Shown here piece after piece: positions 21,269 to 35,600 of a stretch of 64,000 bases of DNA. Numbering within the stretch: position 1 is the stretch's first letter; each line of letters starts with the position of its first letter. The stretch covers positions 1 to 64,000 of the forward strand of contig JAXGGA010004720.1 of the NCBI GenBank assembly GCA_038373865.1. Direction: 5' to 3'. This DNA comes from Uloborus plumipes (lineage: Eukaryota; Arthropoda; Arachnida; Araneae; Uloboridae). Made by a program: the position numbers and the translations under genes. The notes below the pieces were generated by a model, which saw only the letters and a list, made by a program, of their open reading frames with translations, was not told where the DNA came from and ran no database searches.

Positions 21269-23141
21269 CGAATTGTTTCTGCATGCAGTGAAACTTTTGT
21301 AATTAAAAGCTACATATTTAGTCGGTGCTTGAACGAATCATTGTCTAGTTCTATAGTTGGTGCTTGACGCTGTGATAAGAATCTGCATAGACTTCACAAT
21401 GCTGCCAGATTAGGCATGCCTGAACTATAATTTTTTCTTGCTGATAAATTTCAAGTTCCTTAATGCTTGGTTTTAAGCGCAACAGCAAATGCGAACGCTT
21501 AAGGATCAGTCTTAAAAAAAGTGGTTTGTATACCATTGGTTTACAGTTTAGAAAGTTAATTAATTTAGTTTTTAAGAAAAAAAATGTTTTCCTTAAAATC
21601 ATATAAAATATGTTTCTTGAAAGTTGTATCACAATGTCATGTTGTCAACGGTTTTAGCATTCATATGTAGCACATGAGTGCCACGCAACTATACTAGAAA
21701 GCAACTTAACTTGACACTCAACGTCACTACGGGAGAAGCCAATAAGAGCTCACAAGCAGTTAGCGATCTCCTCTAATTCGTCTAGTAGGCTGTGACGTTT
21801 TTTCTAGCTCGTTTTTCATAGGCTAACGTCACGCTGACGTCACGATGTTTTTGTCAAGAAAGGTTGCAGTCGAGTATAGTTAAAGACAATTAAAATAATA
21901 ACAATGCGGGGTCAAAGTGGGTGAGAGGTCTTGGATTCGATTGACAACCGTGCCTTGGTGTGATTTCATTTCTTTCTGCTGTAAATCTTTCTTGTTTTGT
22001 TTTGTATGTAAATAAAAATTTAGAAAAACTGAAATAGTTATAAAATGGGTCAGAGACAAGGTGCATATTACGCAGTCCTCCTGCAACTGCTTCTGATTGA
22101 ACTGGAGCTTGAATAAAATATAAAAAATATCTTTTTGATTCAAAAGATATTTCTAAAAGCTTGGTTTGCACTTAATAGTCTGAAAGGAAAAAAAGCCTTG
22201 AGTAGATTAAATTCGTATTCGTACTAAGCAGTATACCACCTATTTCTGTACTGGAGTTTTTAATTTAAATTTTATTGACTGCTTTAGCATTAACCTTGAT
22301 ATAAGTATATTAAAATCAACTGACATTTTTGGTTATTGAAATCAAGAAATCAAACATTTATTTCATTTCATACTTTTTAGTTCGAATCAAGCTGTTAGAA
22401 ATAGTCTTTAAAATTAAAAAAAAAAAATATTTTTTTATTCTAATGTGTTTTTGTTTTGAAACTTATTCGACATTAATGGTCTAGAAATTTAAAGTAGACT
22501 TCATAAAAAAATTTAAAAAAAACTTAACCGCACTTAAGAGTTAAAAACAAAGTCCCCAAAAATGTTTTGGGAACGAATAAATATCAAGTAGTTCGTATTA
22601 GTCGCTGAAATACATTCTGAGTACATCTTAGATTCCCATTTAACGTCTAAGGAACTTCATTCACATGTGTCTCTTTGAGGTTGATACTATAGAAGAATGT
22701 TTTGGACCAGAAGAAGACAGTACCAACTGTTCAGAATAATCATTAGGGTCAGGTGGGATAAAATAGGTCGAAAAAGAACAATTTTACAATCATGCTTTGA
22801 CAGCAAAAAATATATTGATTTAGCTAAAGAACAAAATGCTCAGGATATGCAAATAAACATTCCGTAAGTCAAGCTTTATAGGTTTCCATTTCATGATTTA
22901 TTAGGCAATAATTTTGTGCATTTATTCATTAATGAAAAAAAAATAGTGTATGAACATTTCTAGAAAATAATATTGCCCTCTACCTGTCGCATCAAGTGCT
23001 GTAGGCAACCCTTTGAAGTAAAAGTGAAGAGCTAAGTTTTTCTTTTTGCGCAGTTTTTGAACCTTTCAGGATTTTATGATAAATTAGCTGTCCTTGGTAC
23101 ATTAAAAAATAAAGTATCACCCCAAAAAATAAAGTATGTAT

Positions 23142-23388
23142 CACTTGAAGGGCTTGGGAGATGAACGGGTTATGTGACAAAATCGAAATTGCGAAGTTTT
23201 ATTGTTGCAGCTTTGTTGTTTTCTGGTTTGTCGTTAAGGTGGTCTGGTTTGTCGTTTTGGTCTTTTGACAACTACTTTTCGGTGTACCAAGTTTTATTTG
23301 CTTACCTGTATCCATTCCTTACGATGGTACAGAGTTCTCATTTTTTAAAAATGTAACATAGCCCCTTCATCCTCCAAGCCCTTCAATT
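23142..23388. mobile_element. MITE with TTGAAGGGCTTGG ends
   Basis: Left CACTTGAAGGGCTTGGGAG and right CCTCCAAGCCCTTCAATTG are inverted. Resembles in design, but not in sequence, the 17452 element. Confidence 0.68.
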
Positions 23389-23442
23389 GACTCATCCGAA
23401 GACATATGAAATATTGCCAGTCGATAACTAACTAATGCTTTC

Positions 23443-23448
23443 TTTATT
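23443..23448 (-). terminator. Polyadenylation signal of gene A
   Basis: AATAAA on the minus strand about 95 nt after the stop. The surrounding 3' UTR (TGAAATAAAGAA) is conserved at the equivalent place in gene B, which supports function. Confidence 0.65.
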
Positions 23449-23541
23449 TCATTTCAAGCAAATGAAGCAAAACTTACGTTACAACACTAATTTTGTATTT
23501 AATTTTGTACAGCCAATGGAACTGCGAAATCATCCGCGTTT

Positions 23542-23628
23542 TCATTTTGTAAAAGCAAACTCGCTCTGGTCCACAGATTTGCAGTAGCCTTCTTTCATAC
23601 TTTCTTCCATCAACGAATGGACACATAT
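23542..23628 (-). CDS. Gene A exon 6 and stop
   Basis: 87 nt encoding [20 protein letters not shown] followed by QSEFAFTK and TGA. The acceptor is ATTTTAAAG. The tail (FAFTK) and both cysteines are retained in gene B. Confidence 0.87.
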   Translation of the reverse strand: MCVHSLMEESMKEGYCKSVDQSEFAFTK

Positions 23629-26600
23629 CTTTAAAATAAAAACATAATTAATGCTAGACACATTAATATTCATTAGAGGATAAAATAATAATCCTATATA
23701 CAGTTTCAAAAAAGTAAAAAATACGCTTTTAGAGTTAATCAAACTAAAACGAAGATTTTCAAAACTATTGAATGTCCCTTAAGTTTACATGCACTTATAA
23801 TACATCAACATGTAATATAGTTTAGCCTTTAGTATTAATGATAGTATTAAATTTATTACTTTTATATGTGTTAAGAACGTGAATTTTATCTTTTATTCAG
23901 AGTTACATTCATTCATTCAAACAAATCCACAGGTGAAACTAATAAAAGCGTATTAAAAACAATTGAAATGCAGATAAGATAAAGCTAACGTAAACTAAAC
24001 TACAACTAGCAATACTTAAATTATTGTCGTTTGTACCTAGTGTTGTTGGTTAAATTCAGAAGGTGTTGCCATGAAAAAGCAAACGAGGAGAAAAAATTGA
24101 GAAGGCAAAACAAAAGGTTAGATTTTCAAATTTAGCTGAATTTAGGAAAAAAAAATGAAATGAAAATGATAGTTAACATAATAATAACAATAGTGCAACT
24201 GAATACGACTATTAAGTTAAAAAATATGCTATCGGCAGTCTTATGGCTCTATTTGGTTTTCGGACACAAGGGCCTGAATAAGCTATAGTGCACTATCGAC
24301 AGTCTAAAAAATTCCTGAAACATTTTTTATGCATTCCTTTAAAAGTGAGCAAAACCTACATATTGATCTATGATATGAGCAAAGCTCACATTTTAATCTA
24401 TGTTTCAAAAACATTAATGCATTTTAAAATGTTTTTCAAAACATTTGTAAGCATTTGGTAAACGTTTGGTGACTGTTTGGTGATGTAGCATTACTTTGAT
24501 GACTAGTTTGGGGCTTTTGAAATTTATGTGACAAAAAAATTGTCGGTTTAGGGCAATTCCACGAAACTGGAGACATCACACACGAAAAAAAAATCAATGA
24601 ACCAATAGTTTTTTGATTTCATATGATGTAAAAAAGAATGAATTTTTATAAAATGACCCTAAAAAGGCTATAAACTTATTTCTTGTAAGTTTTATAGGTA
24701 AGTTTTGACAACACCATTTTGTGCGCATGTTTTCTTCTTTTCGAGCTATTGAATGTCTACAGTTTTATTTTTTATTGAAATTTAGTTTATGAATGAAGAG
24801 ATTACGCCAACAAAGAAGCTTCAAACTGTTATAATTATTTTATAAACAATTTTTATAAATTAGTCCTCACATTCATGTAACGTCAGTCACAAAATAGTAT
24901 AAAAGTTTGTTTTACTTAAACAAAACTAAACCCAAGATTGCAACAAGTCATATTCTCTTCATTTTGGATGATATCTTTAATATTCTTTACTTAAATATTT
25001 AAAAATAGTTGAATTAATATATTTAAAACTTGCTTAAAATGTGTAACATCAGTCACAGTAACATCAGTCACATTTCTCTTTTCACTAAGACGCTTTAAAT
25101 AAACTATAAAAATGGCACTAACTGCTGCAAAAAGGCAACATATTAAGTGAAAGAAATTTAAAATGACGGAAAATATGAAGATTAGTAAATCAAAAACAGT
25201 GTATGATAAAATGAGCATAGAAAAAAAGAGAAAAAATAAATTTTTGTAAAGTGATTATCTAGCTAAGTTCAAAGTAAGTTTAGAATCAAGTTTAAAAAAA
25301 AAAATTAGGAAAAGAAATACAAGAAAATGTAGAACACAAAAGAGCCCGGTTTTAAATAGCACCTGCCCTTTTTTCTTTTTTAATTGAAACTGGACAAACA
25401 AGTACTCCTAACTCTCCGTGTATGGCAGTTAAATTAAAGTGTTTGTCAATGAAAACAGAACATGGTTAAGTAATTTTGGACCCTATATGATCTTAGGAGA
25501 CGTGTACCAGGCTGGAAAGATATCGAAACTGCTTGGAAAAATGATAATTCTGAAGAGATAAGACGCTAAAAAACTTCTGCAATACTCCTAGAAGCAGATG
25601 AATTTATTTGTGAAACAATGTATAGAAATGATAAAGCAAATTTGCGGAATTGAAACATATGTTTTTGATGTAGCAAATTACAGTACAATATTTTCCTGTG
25701 AAATTACCACAAAAGCTTCATAATAGCCAACACCAGATTTAGAAATAGCCACATTATTTTCCTAAAGATTCGGAGAACTTCAATATTAGTGAAGAAAATC
25801 CAAATCACGATCGATTGCATGTATATCTTTTTTTGTGCAAAAAAGTTTTTACATACTACACTTCAAGAAATGTGAAAACATTTTATCTTTTCCCCCCGAG
25901 TTTGAAACCATATTATTAATAGTTATATTTGAGTAATATTTTTTAATAAATCAGAAGCTGGAGCAGGTAATTAGCAGCAACACTTTTTTGGCAGTGATTT
26001 TCTGAATCACCAAAAGTTCAAAACAGTTTTTTGAAGTCTAATTTAGCAAAATGTGTTCTGAAATTGAAGGCTGAAGCAGGAGAGAGGATTCTTGTGGAAC
26101 ATGATGGTCAATTCTATGAGGTGAAGTTAGTGCCCTTCAAAAATATAAGTAGCCAGTTAATGTCAAGTTTTGAGCAGTAAAATATTTATAAATAGCCTAA
26201 CAATGTGAATGAAATTTATTATTCGAAAGAAAAAGTAATTAAAAAAATTAGCCCTCCCCATCAGAAGAAGTTATTTCAAGAGGACAATTCATTAAAAATT
26301 AATGTGTAAAACCTAATTAGTGTAATTAAGATTTTGTTGCCATTCTTTATTTCTTATAATTTAACTTTAATTTTGGGCAAAATATATGCTTTGTTAATAA
26401 TTAGAAAGACATTATTTATTATTGTAGCAATGTTTTGTTATGGTAACGTCAGTCACGAAATCTTTGTTACATCAGTAACACCTATTACATATTTTCTGTG
26501 ATATCAGTTTTTCAGTTTATTCCATCAAGAAAAGTATTTTCATAAAGTCTGAAATCTCTATTTTTATGGCAATTTTATTTTTTATGTTTCACGCTATTAG

Positions 26601-29600
26601 TTTGAAGAGGATTTCAAATTGAAAAAAAGTCAATTTTAGTGATGTCGCTTTTGTGTAACATCAGTCACATATGTTTGATTCCCCATAATTTCTGAAAAAA
26701 AAATTTCCTCATACCTAATGAATTATGAAAAGACTTTTAGTATACTCTGTAATGACATTTTAGTTCAAAATCAGGGGGTAAAATTAATTTCAAGTCAGTA
26801 CTGAATTTTTAATTTAAAAATAGAGTCAAACTGTAACGTCAGTCACCGTGGAATGACCCTTTAGCTGTTTTTGCATAGTGCTCAATGTTAAAATATTAAA
26901 GTTATTTCTATCGACAATCTCCGTAGCATTGCCTTTCCTGCATTTATTAGGAACGTCGCAGTAATAACTAATGAATAAATTAGTCATGATTTAGTTGCTG
27001 AATATTTCCATCTAAACTATAATTTACGTCAAAATGTTTTTATTTTATTTTCCTTCGAAAGTTTTTGTAATTATTCGTTAAAAGTTTTCTGTCGACTGCT
27101 CTGTTTAACTTCCAAAACCAGCAACGTTACAGCCCGTTTCATCCATCAGAACTAATATAAGTAACAAGTAAATTTATTATGAATTATTCAACTAGAAAAA
27201 AAAAAGGAATTTACATCTCAATTTTATGAGCATAACTTCGTACACGTGTACAACTTTCTTTTTTTATTTCATACAGAATAAACAAATGTAAACTTTAAAA
27301 CATTTTACCTACATTAATGGTTACGTAAACCACAGGTGTATGGATACCTGTTTAGACTTCACAATATACATTTTCAAGTTCAGACGAATTTGAATAGACA
27401 TTTCTTTTTTACTTGTTTTTTATTGTTATTGAAATCTTGCTTTGATTTTGGTTGACACTTATACTTGTATCACAGATCAGAATGTTATGACTACTGCGTG
27501 AATGCACTTACGTTATATTCGTCAAGCTTCGTACATTCTTGAAGACCATCAAGAGTTGAGCAAACTTTCTGCAATAAAAAACAAAAACACAAAATTATAT
27601 ATGGAAGGTTGAAGTAAAATATATCGACAATCATAAGAATTAAGAGTTTCCTGTCTGTGGTTAATAACGAGTTACTGTCTCCGTTTATAGCCTTTAGTTT
27701 ATCAGGAGGCTCTATAGCTAAAATGTGTCCCAAAATTTCGTATAAAACCCTTTTTTAAACCACGAGCTAACTAAAAGAGTAATCAGGACGAAATATATTA
27801 TGCAAATAAATAGGGAGGACTTAAAAAATAATAAGCACTTAAACAACGTTTACTATTCATTAATCTATTTTTAAAAATTGTAAACGAAAAGAGGTTAACC
27901 CAAAAATATGTAAGCAATCGATGTTCAAGCTGATTTAAGCAATGATATTCAAAATTTGCATATAACAAGGTCATTTATTTGTAGCGCACAAGTTTTTCTG
28001 CTATAAAAATGAACATGTGTTTCCGTTTCTAATCAATAACTAAGTTTCTCCTTCTAACGTGCAATTCTCTGAAAAGGAAATTTGAAAAACCTATTTGGAA
28101 GCTCGTGGATGCAAAGTAGTGGATAGTATAAGTAAAGTACAACGCAGTAATGTTCGGTTTTTGCCGAATTTTGTCAAAAGATAATAAATAGTTCTGCAGC
28201 GAACTCTAGTTTGGAAATATGAAGAAAATAACTGAATGCCAAGACATGGATTTTGAGATTAGTTTTAAAACTGTTTACACGGTCAGTTTAAGATGTAAGC
28301 TTTCCATTGTCAAAATCAAAGGTACAGCGACATAGGCAAGTTCATTTCATGATTATCGCAAAACACGTCGTTTGCCGAAGTTTACAAAACTGCATACAGA
28401 CGCTTGTGTTCATCACATTAATTGGACAAGTTTCCATTTTAGTGATGAAAAGAAATTTAATTTCGATCGTCCTAATTCTTGGGTATGTTACTAGCACGAT
28501 ATTTGCAAAGAATCCCCATTTTTTTCCAGCAGACAACAAGAGGAAGGCTCATTCATAGTGTGGGAGCATTTTCTTTCGTTGAAACAACCGGTATTGCTTT
28601 TTTGAAAGATCGTCAGTGTTTCCTAAATTATCAGAGAATACTTGAAGTACATTACTTTCCTTTTAGAAAGTTACTAGGAGGAGCCCCATAGATATCCCAA
28701 GAAGACAATTGCTTCATATTCGTGGCATCACTGCAAACTAATTGACGCGTCCATTTCCACCTTCAAACCGGATGTTAGCCTTTCCACCTCTTCCGTGGTC
28801 AGACAGTACCACTACCTTCTTCTGTCACGGTCATGTGACTGTTTGATGATAAGCTTCCGGAAGCTACCAGCGCTCCCATCACGCCCAAGAATTAAAGTGT
28901 TATCGGCAAAATGCTTGTTATCGACAAAAAAGCCTTTGATGTTACTTTTTTGCAACAATGGAGCTCTTTTTGTTCTTAAGTGCTTTATCTCATGCTCTTT
29001 GGCACGGAACACTTTTTTTGCCACCACACATAAGCTGTTTTTCATTTAATTGTATTTTGACGAACAAATGTACGTTCTTTAAAGTTGAAAACATGCCTTT
29101 ATATTAGCAGGAGCAAAAAATATCCAACAACTATAATGCGCATTCATGGTGCAAGTTGTGGACTTGCACCATGACCAGTAAAGAGAGTAAACTAGAATTT
29201 TATGTAAATCGTATTTTTAACTAAAATTGCTTCCTCAATTTTTTTTTGCACTAATCAACTCAAAATTGTACGTACATAAATAAACGAACTTTCTAAATTG
29301 ACAATGGAACACGTAATTTCATTACATACACAAATGTGTACGTATTTCTGTATCAACCTTTATATTTATCAATTTATATTTATCTATCTTTCTGTATTTC
29401 TGAATCTATCTGTCATAGTTATTAGGCCGTTTCTGTGTATTCAGCTATCTATCTCAACCTATACAAAATCTGCTCCATTTATTATCCATCTATCATTATG
29501 TCTATTTATTTATTTCCGTCTTAAGTATTTATCAATTTATATATACCCATATATCCTTATTTACACATTAATCAATCGTTTGAAACATTCTGTGTTTAAA

Positions 29601-32600
29601 CTTGCACTTCCAAAAGATACTTACGGAACCATACTCCATCATCGGCTCATCTAAGATTTCCGTCAAATTTTCCTGTAGAGGAAATACAAGAACATCATTA
29701 TTTGGGAGATTCTACGGTCAATGGGTTTTTTGTGTCCCCAAAGAAAAAAAAATCTGTTTAATTTCACACGCATTATATCACTAGTAGTTGTTATTTTTAA
29801 CCGACTTCGAAAAAGGAGGAGGTTCTCAATTCAAAGCGTATACTTTTTTTTTGTTTGTTCGCTCATAACATCTGATCTACTGAACAGATTTGGACGATTT
29901 TTTTTAATCGATAGGAGATGGTGTAACTTTGGTACCATGTACTCATATGACGATATTTGTTCACTAAAAAAAAGTTATGATCGAAAAACTAACATTTCAT
30001 GTCATTTAAAACAATATCTGCTATCATAAATCCTTACTTCAATGAGCGATCCGATGGTCAAGTGGTTATGGGCGTCAGGTTGAAGTTCCTGATAGAATGA
30101 GATCGAGTCCAGGTCTGCAAGGATTTTTTCGAATAGCTGCATGTTTTTTTTTTTTTTAATGATTTTAATGATTGTAATGTAATAAATGCAGGTACTTCCT
30201 CCCATGGGAATGTGCCCCATATTTTTTTATGGTACAAAATAAGTTTTGGTCGGATTTTTGTTAAAATTGGCAATGGGGTCCTTCGATGCTGTAGAATTTT
30301 CTTATGGACGTTTGCGCCATTTTTGGGGGCTTTCAATCGATTGTGGCAATAATTGGTTTTTGATTTGCGGCACCTGTATTATTTTTTCAAAAATTATATA
30401 CACAATCAATTATATTATGTTAATTTTTGTACCTTTATAAAATTCTGTATTTTATACCTTGCATTTACGTCAAATTCAAGGTAAAATTAAAAGTCAAAAA
30501 TTCTGAAGATGATAAATATATGTTAAAAATTAAAGTAACTATTTTTTGTGATTTTCATATTGGTTGTGACCAAAAAACATCATTACAAACAAATAAAATG
30601 TATCAAACACCATGAGTGTTGAATTATTGGGAAAAATCTGCTGTGTAATGTTTTTTTGCACTGCGAGGGGGGGGGGGGTAATGAACGATCATTAAAGTGA
30701 CACACATTTTTAAAAAATAAGATTTTGATTTGTGGTGTTTGAAAAAAGCTAAAGAGTCCACTTTAGTTGAAAATTATTTTCCATGAAAAGCAAAAACTTG
30801 CACCAATTTTCCAAGTCTTACTCTAACTCCTTCTCCCACAATTCAAATTACTTACTTTTACTTTCAATTTTTAACCGACTTCAAAAAAGGAGGAGGTTCT
30901 CAATTCAAAACGTATGTGTTTTTTGTCTGTTTGTTCGCACATAACGTCTGATCTACTGAACCGATTTGGACGATTTTTTTTAAATCGATAGGAGATGGTT
31001 AACTTAGGTACCATGTATTCATATGACGATATTTGTTCACTAGAAAAAAAGTTATGATCGAAAAACTAAAATTTCATGTTATTTAAAAACAATATGTGCT
31101 ATCGTAAATCCTTACTTCAATCAGCAACCCGATGGTCAAGTGGTTAAAAACGTCGGGTTGAAGTTCCTGATGGAATGAGATCGAGTTCAGTTCTGCAAGT
31201 TTTTTGAACAGCTGCATGGCTTTTTAATTATATTTTGATTATTTTAAGTGCATTTGCACTAAAAAGAATGAAATAAAATATTTTGGGGAAAAAAATAGAA
31301 CCGACTTCAGTTGGAAATTGCTCTAAAAAGTAAAAAATAATTTTTTTCTTTGAACACCATCGAAACTACTTTTAAACATAAGTTTTGAATTCGGCGCAAA
31401 AACAATGTATAGAATCATACGCAACTACAATTCAACTATAAATATAAATTTTAATGGATTCATTTCATTGATTACCACACATTCGTGTAATGGTACAAAT
31501 ATTCTGCTTTTGATTTTCAATGGTTTCTTTGAAAAAATGTTGGCAAAATATGGTTAAATATCATTTTACCTATCGTTTTTGCGCCGACTTCAAAACTTAT
31601 GTTTAAAAGTAGTTTCGATGGTGTTCAAAGAAAAAAATTATTTTTTACTTTTTAGAGCAATTTCCAACTGAAGTCGGTTCTATTTTTTTTCCAAAAATAT
31701 TTTATTATGACTGTAGTGGTAAGGGCCAGACGAAAATTTAATTTTTGGGGGGTTATCGATACCAGGGGAAAATGGGTTGCCAGGGGAGTGACACTATTGG
31801 CAGAATTCTGATTTAATTTACTATTATTTCACTTATTTTTCGGTGTAAAATCAAAGTATGGACTCATTTCCATAAGACCTGTATTCAAAAAAAATTTCGC
31901 ATTGTAATAAAATATAAAAAAACAATCTTGAAAACACGACATGTTGCATACAAGTTGCATCGCAGATTCAAAGTAAAAACGCTTCCCGCATTATTTAAGT
32001 TTATTCAAATTGCTTTCACAGGGGCAATGAAGATTAAAAATAAAATTAAATTATGCTTATAACACAGTTTTAAAGTACATTTACCCTTTTTTTGGAATAA
32101 AACTGCCAAGGGAGTGACGCCAGAGAAGTGACAAAATCACACATTACCTATAAAAACAACATCACGCGTTCTTCTTACCAGAACTTCACGTTCACCGTGA
32201 TGTCTGCGTACCAATAAGCATTACATTATACATACGTATACTTATGTAACGATGAAATATAAAAAGTTATACTTACCAGGGGAAATGCTACAGCGACTGG
32301 CGCAGTACGCTTTGAGGCACTTTCAACGAGAACCGATGCAATAATACTCAATTTTTTAAAAAACCTCTTAGCTTGCTTTTAACTTTACTCAGTATTACAC
32401 TGGTTATTCGCAATCAATGTCACCCTTATGCATTTTTTATGCTAAATTTCAGTCTTTGAAGTTCGCCATCAGGTGCGGGTGACACTGTTGATATTGCCTG
32501 TTGAAAAGTGCATTTTCTTAAATAATAATAAATATATTTTCAATGTTTACTGATGAAATATGTTTCCCTGTTAATGTAAGTGTATGATTATGTCAAAAAA

Positions 32601-35600
32601 CATTATCCCAAGGTAGCAAAAATTGAACGTCGAACATGTTCGTATAAAAACTAGTATTTGGACAGGCCAGGGAATTATACATTTATGACTATTTTCAGCT
32701 CTCAATGCTATAATAAAATAATTGTAGTGAATTAATTGGGTGGTCCATATAAAAGATAATAGTCTGTAATGCTTAAGCATACAAAAACATTAATAAAATC
32801 AGTTTTATATGAAGTTTTTCCATAGGCCGTCTGCATTCAAATAGCGTAGAATCACCCATTTAAGGATATACTTTTCAAGCGATATCAAAGCTCTTTGTAT
32901 CGTAATAATGTTTTCAGTATGTATCAGTGTTTGTTTTGCAAATTCTAGGGTACACTGTTAAAAAAATGTCCTGAAAATAAGGAAAAAAATACGGCAGCTG
33001 AGTTGCCGGAGTGTTTCCGTTTCGTTAATTATATTTCCGTGATTTTACAGAAGCTCGGTTCGTCATTTTTAGCCTACTTTCCCGTTAAAAATAAAAGAAA
33101 CGAAAAAAGCATTAAAATTGGCTTAATGCATCTAAAAAATGTCGCCAAGTCCAAAAAATGTCGCCAAGTCCAAAAAATATCGCCAAATAAAAAAATATCG
33201 CCAAGTAAAAAAAAGTCAAAAAGAAACAAAAAAATGAAATAAATATCGAAAAATTAAAAATTTGAAAGTAGGGTATTGAGATGGGGAATTTGTGTGTCGG
33301 TCTGTCGGTCTGTCGGTCTGTCGGTCGGTCTGTCTGTCTGTCCCCCCCTAATAACTTTTGAATGAACATTCCGATTTGGACAAACTTTTTTTTGTTGGAA
33401 AGATCTCGGCGAGTACAGCTCATTCCCATACTTGATTTTTTGATTTGAACAATTTTTGGTTCAACTTTGAGCCGTTCAAATAACCGGTCCCGCGATACTA
33501 ACTTTTGAATGAACAGTCCGATTTAAACAAACTTTTTTTTGTTCGAAAGATCTTTTCAAGGATACTTCATTCCCGTACCTACATTTTTGATTTGAACAAT
33601 TTTTTCGTTCAACATTGAACCGTTCAAAAAAGCTCTCACACCTAATAACTTTTGAGTGAACAGTCCGATTTAAACAAACTTTTTTTTGTTCGAAAGATCT
33701 CGGCAAGGATGCTTCATTACCGTATTTAAATTTTCAATTTGAACATTTTTTTCGTTCAACATTGAACCGTTCAAACAACCTTTCCCCACCTAATAACTTT
33801 TAAGTGAACCGTCGGAATTGAATAAACTTTTTTTTGTTCGAAAGATCTCGGAGAGGCTCCTTCCCATATTTCACTTTTCAATTTGAACAATTTTTCGTTC
33901 AATGATGAACCGTTCAGAAAAAATTTTAACATGAGCGCCTACGGAGAAATTTAAATTGAATGTTGATTCTGAACTTCAAGGCGGATTTCCTTCAATCTAA
34001 CTTTGTAAGAAAATGGTTTTGATAAATAATGTATTGTAAAGTACTTTTCTGAATAATCTTCTGTGAGGACTCTGATTCCGACTCCGACTCCGCAGACATG
34101 GCGGAAATGCAGGCTCAGAAAAAAATGACTGACTGGGCAGACGATTTTTTGTTTATTTATTTATTTGTTTTGTTTAATTTATTATTATTATGATTTTTTT
34201 TTGGCAGACGATATTTTTTTTTTTTTTTTGTTAACAAAAATTTGTCATTCACGAGAGCATTTTATTCTTTATTTATATTTAACAACTGGCAACGGATTAA
34301 AAATGAAATTCAAGACATTTTATTAACGAACGAGTTTTTTTTTCTTTCTTCGATAAAATGTGTTTCGAAGTTCTTTGTACTTTTATTTTATTTGTTCATT
34401 TTTTTTCTTTTGAAAACGATTGTGGAATTTTTCTACGGAAGAACTATAACAGTTACATTCTTTAAAAGGTGCGACAAAACTTAATTGACTCGTTTATTTA
34501 ATTTTTACGTGTCTATTTCATCTGATGAGAGGGGTATATTTTGCTTTTAGAAATCAGCTTTAAGTGCTATAGAGGTATGTTTGACATAATTTTCAGTTTC
34601 AGATAATCAAGAGAATATTGATCAGATGCTACAATGCCGATTTCGATGTACGGGAAAGTAGGCTCGTTTAGTTCTTGACAGAACTTCTTGTTCCGTTTCG
34701 TAATTCTCCGTTCTTCATTTTTTCGGTTCTTATTATCCCCGCTTATACGTTATAGGCTTATACCTATACGCTTTGACTTATATGTATACATGCAAGATGG
34801 AAAATTATCTAAATTTTGCAAATTAACAAGCGCTTTTATAGCAGCTTAATATCAATAGCAAATTATCTATGGAAGTTCAATAAATTAGTCCTTTAAGTGT
34901 CGCAAAATGCGTAGATTGTGTAGAACAACAAATGCACAAATTGAAATTTTAAGAAACATTTGAAAATTTGCGAAACAATATAAACATATAAAAAGAACAA
35001 ACATGGGTAATGTGCTGCCTTATCTTTTTCGTTTGTTCTTTTTATATGTTTATATTGTTTCGTAAATTTTCAAATGTTTCTCTAAAGTTTCTTAAAATTT
35101 CAATTTGTTCATTTGTTGTTTTTTCCAATCTACACATTTTGCGCGACTTAAAGGACTAATTTATTAAACTTTCATATATAATTTGCTATTAATATTAAGC
35201 TGCTATAAAAGCGCTTGTTTATTTTGCAAAATTTCAATAATTTTCCATCTTGCATATATAAGTATAAGCGTATAGGTATAAGCCTATAACGTAAAAATGT
35301 GGGTGATTAAAATATGGGAAAATGAGAAACAGAAAAATAGAGCAATTAAAAAAGGAGCGTAAACTAGCTCACCGGAAAATTATATATGTATAAGACAAAA
35401 TGATGAGCAAAAATGTAAACTTAAAACTCTTACGAATTTTGTTTTTTAGAAAAAGTTTGAAAATATCCGCTCATATACTTCAAACTTTTAAACATCTTGT
35501 CTTTAAAAAAAATACTAAAGCAATACAAGAATTGGCTTTTTTTTTTCATTAAAAATTTTAGTTCATTAAAATAACATGATTTTTTTGAAAAGATTACATC

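Larger units (their letters stand above)
20878..23442. other. Intergenic region between convergent genes
   Basis: Holds the 3' UTR of the oxidase and the end of the gene A transcript unit. One MITE lies at 23142-23388. No other exon recognised. Confidence 0.5.

Noticed and set aside
28812..29045. Minus-strand frame of 77 codons that reads like protein
   Set aside because: No homologue recognised and no splice or start context. Left as a possible decayed fragment only.
29298..29654. 118-codon plus-strand open frame
   Set aside because: Built on a TATC/TTTATC-type simple repeat and overlaps gene A exon 4 on the other strand.
33350..33930. CRISPR-like array
   Set aside because: Four 147-bp satellite units with no short repeat/spacer structure, in a eukaryotic context.
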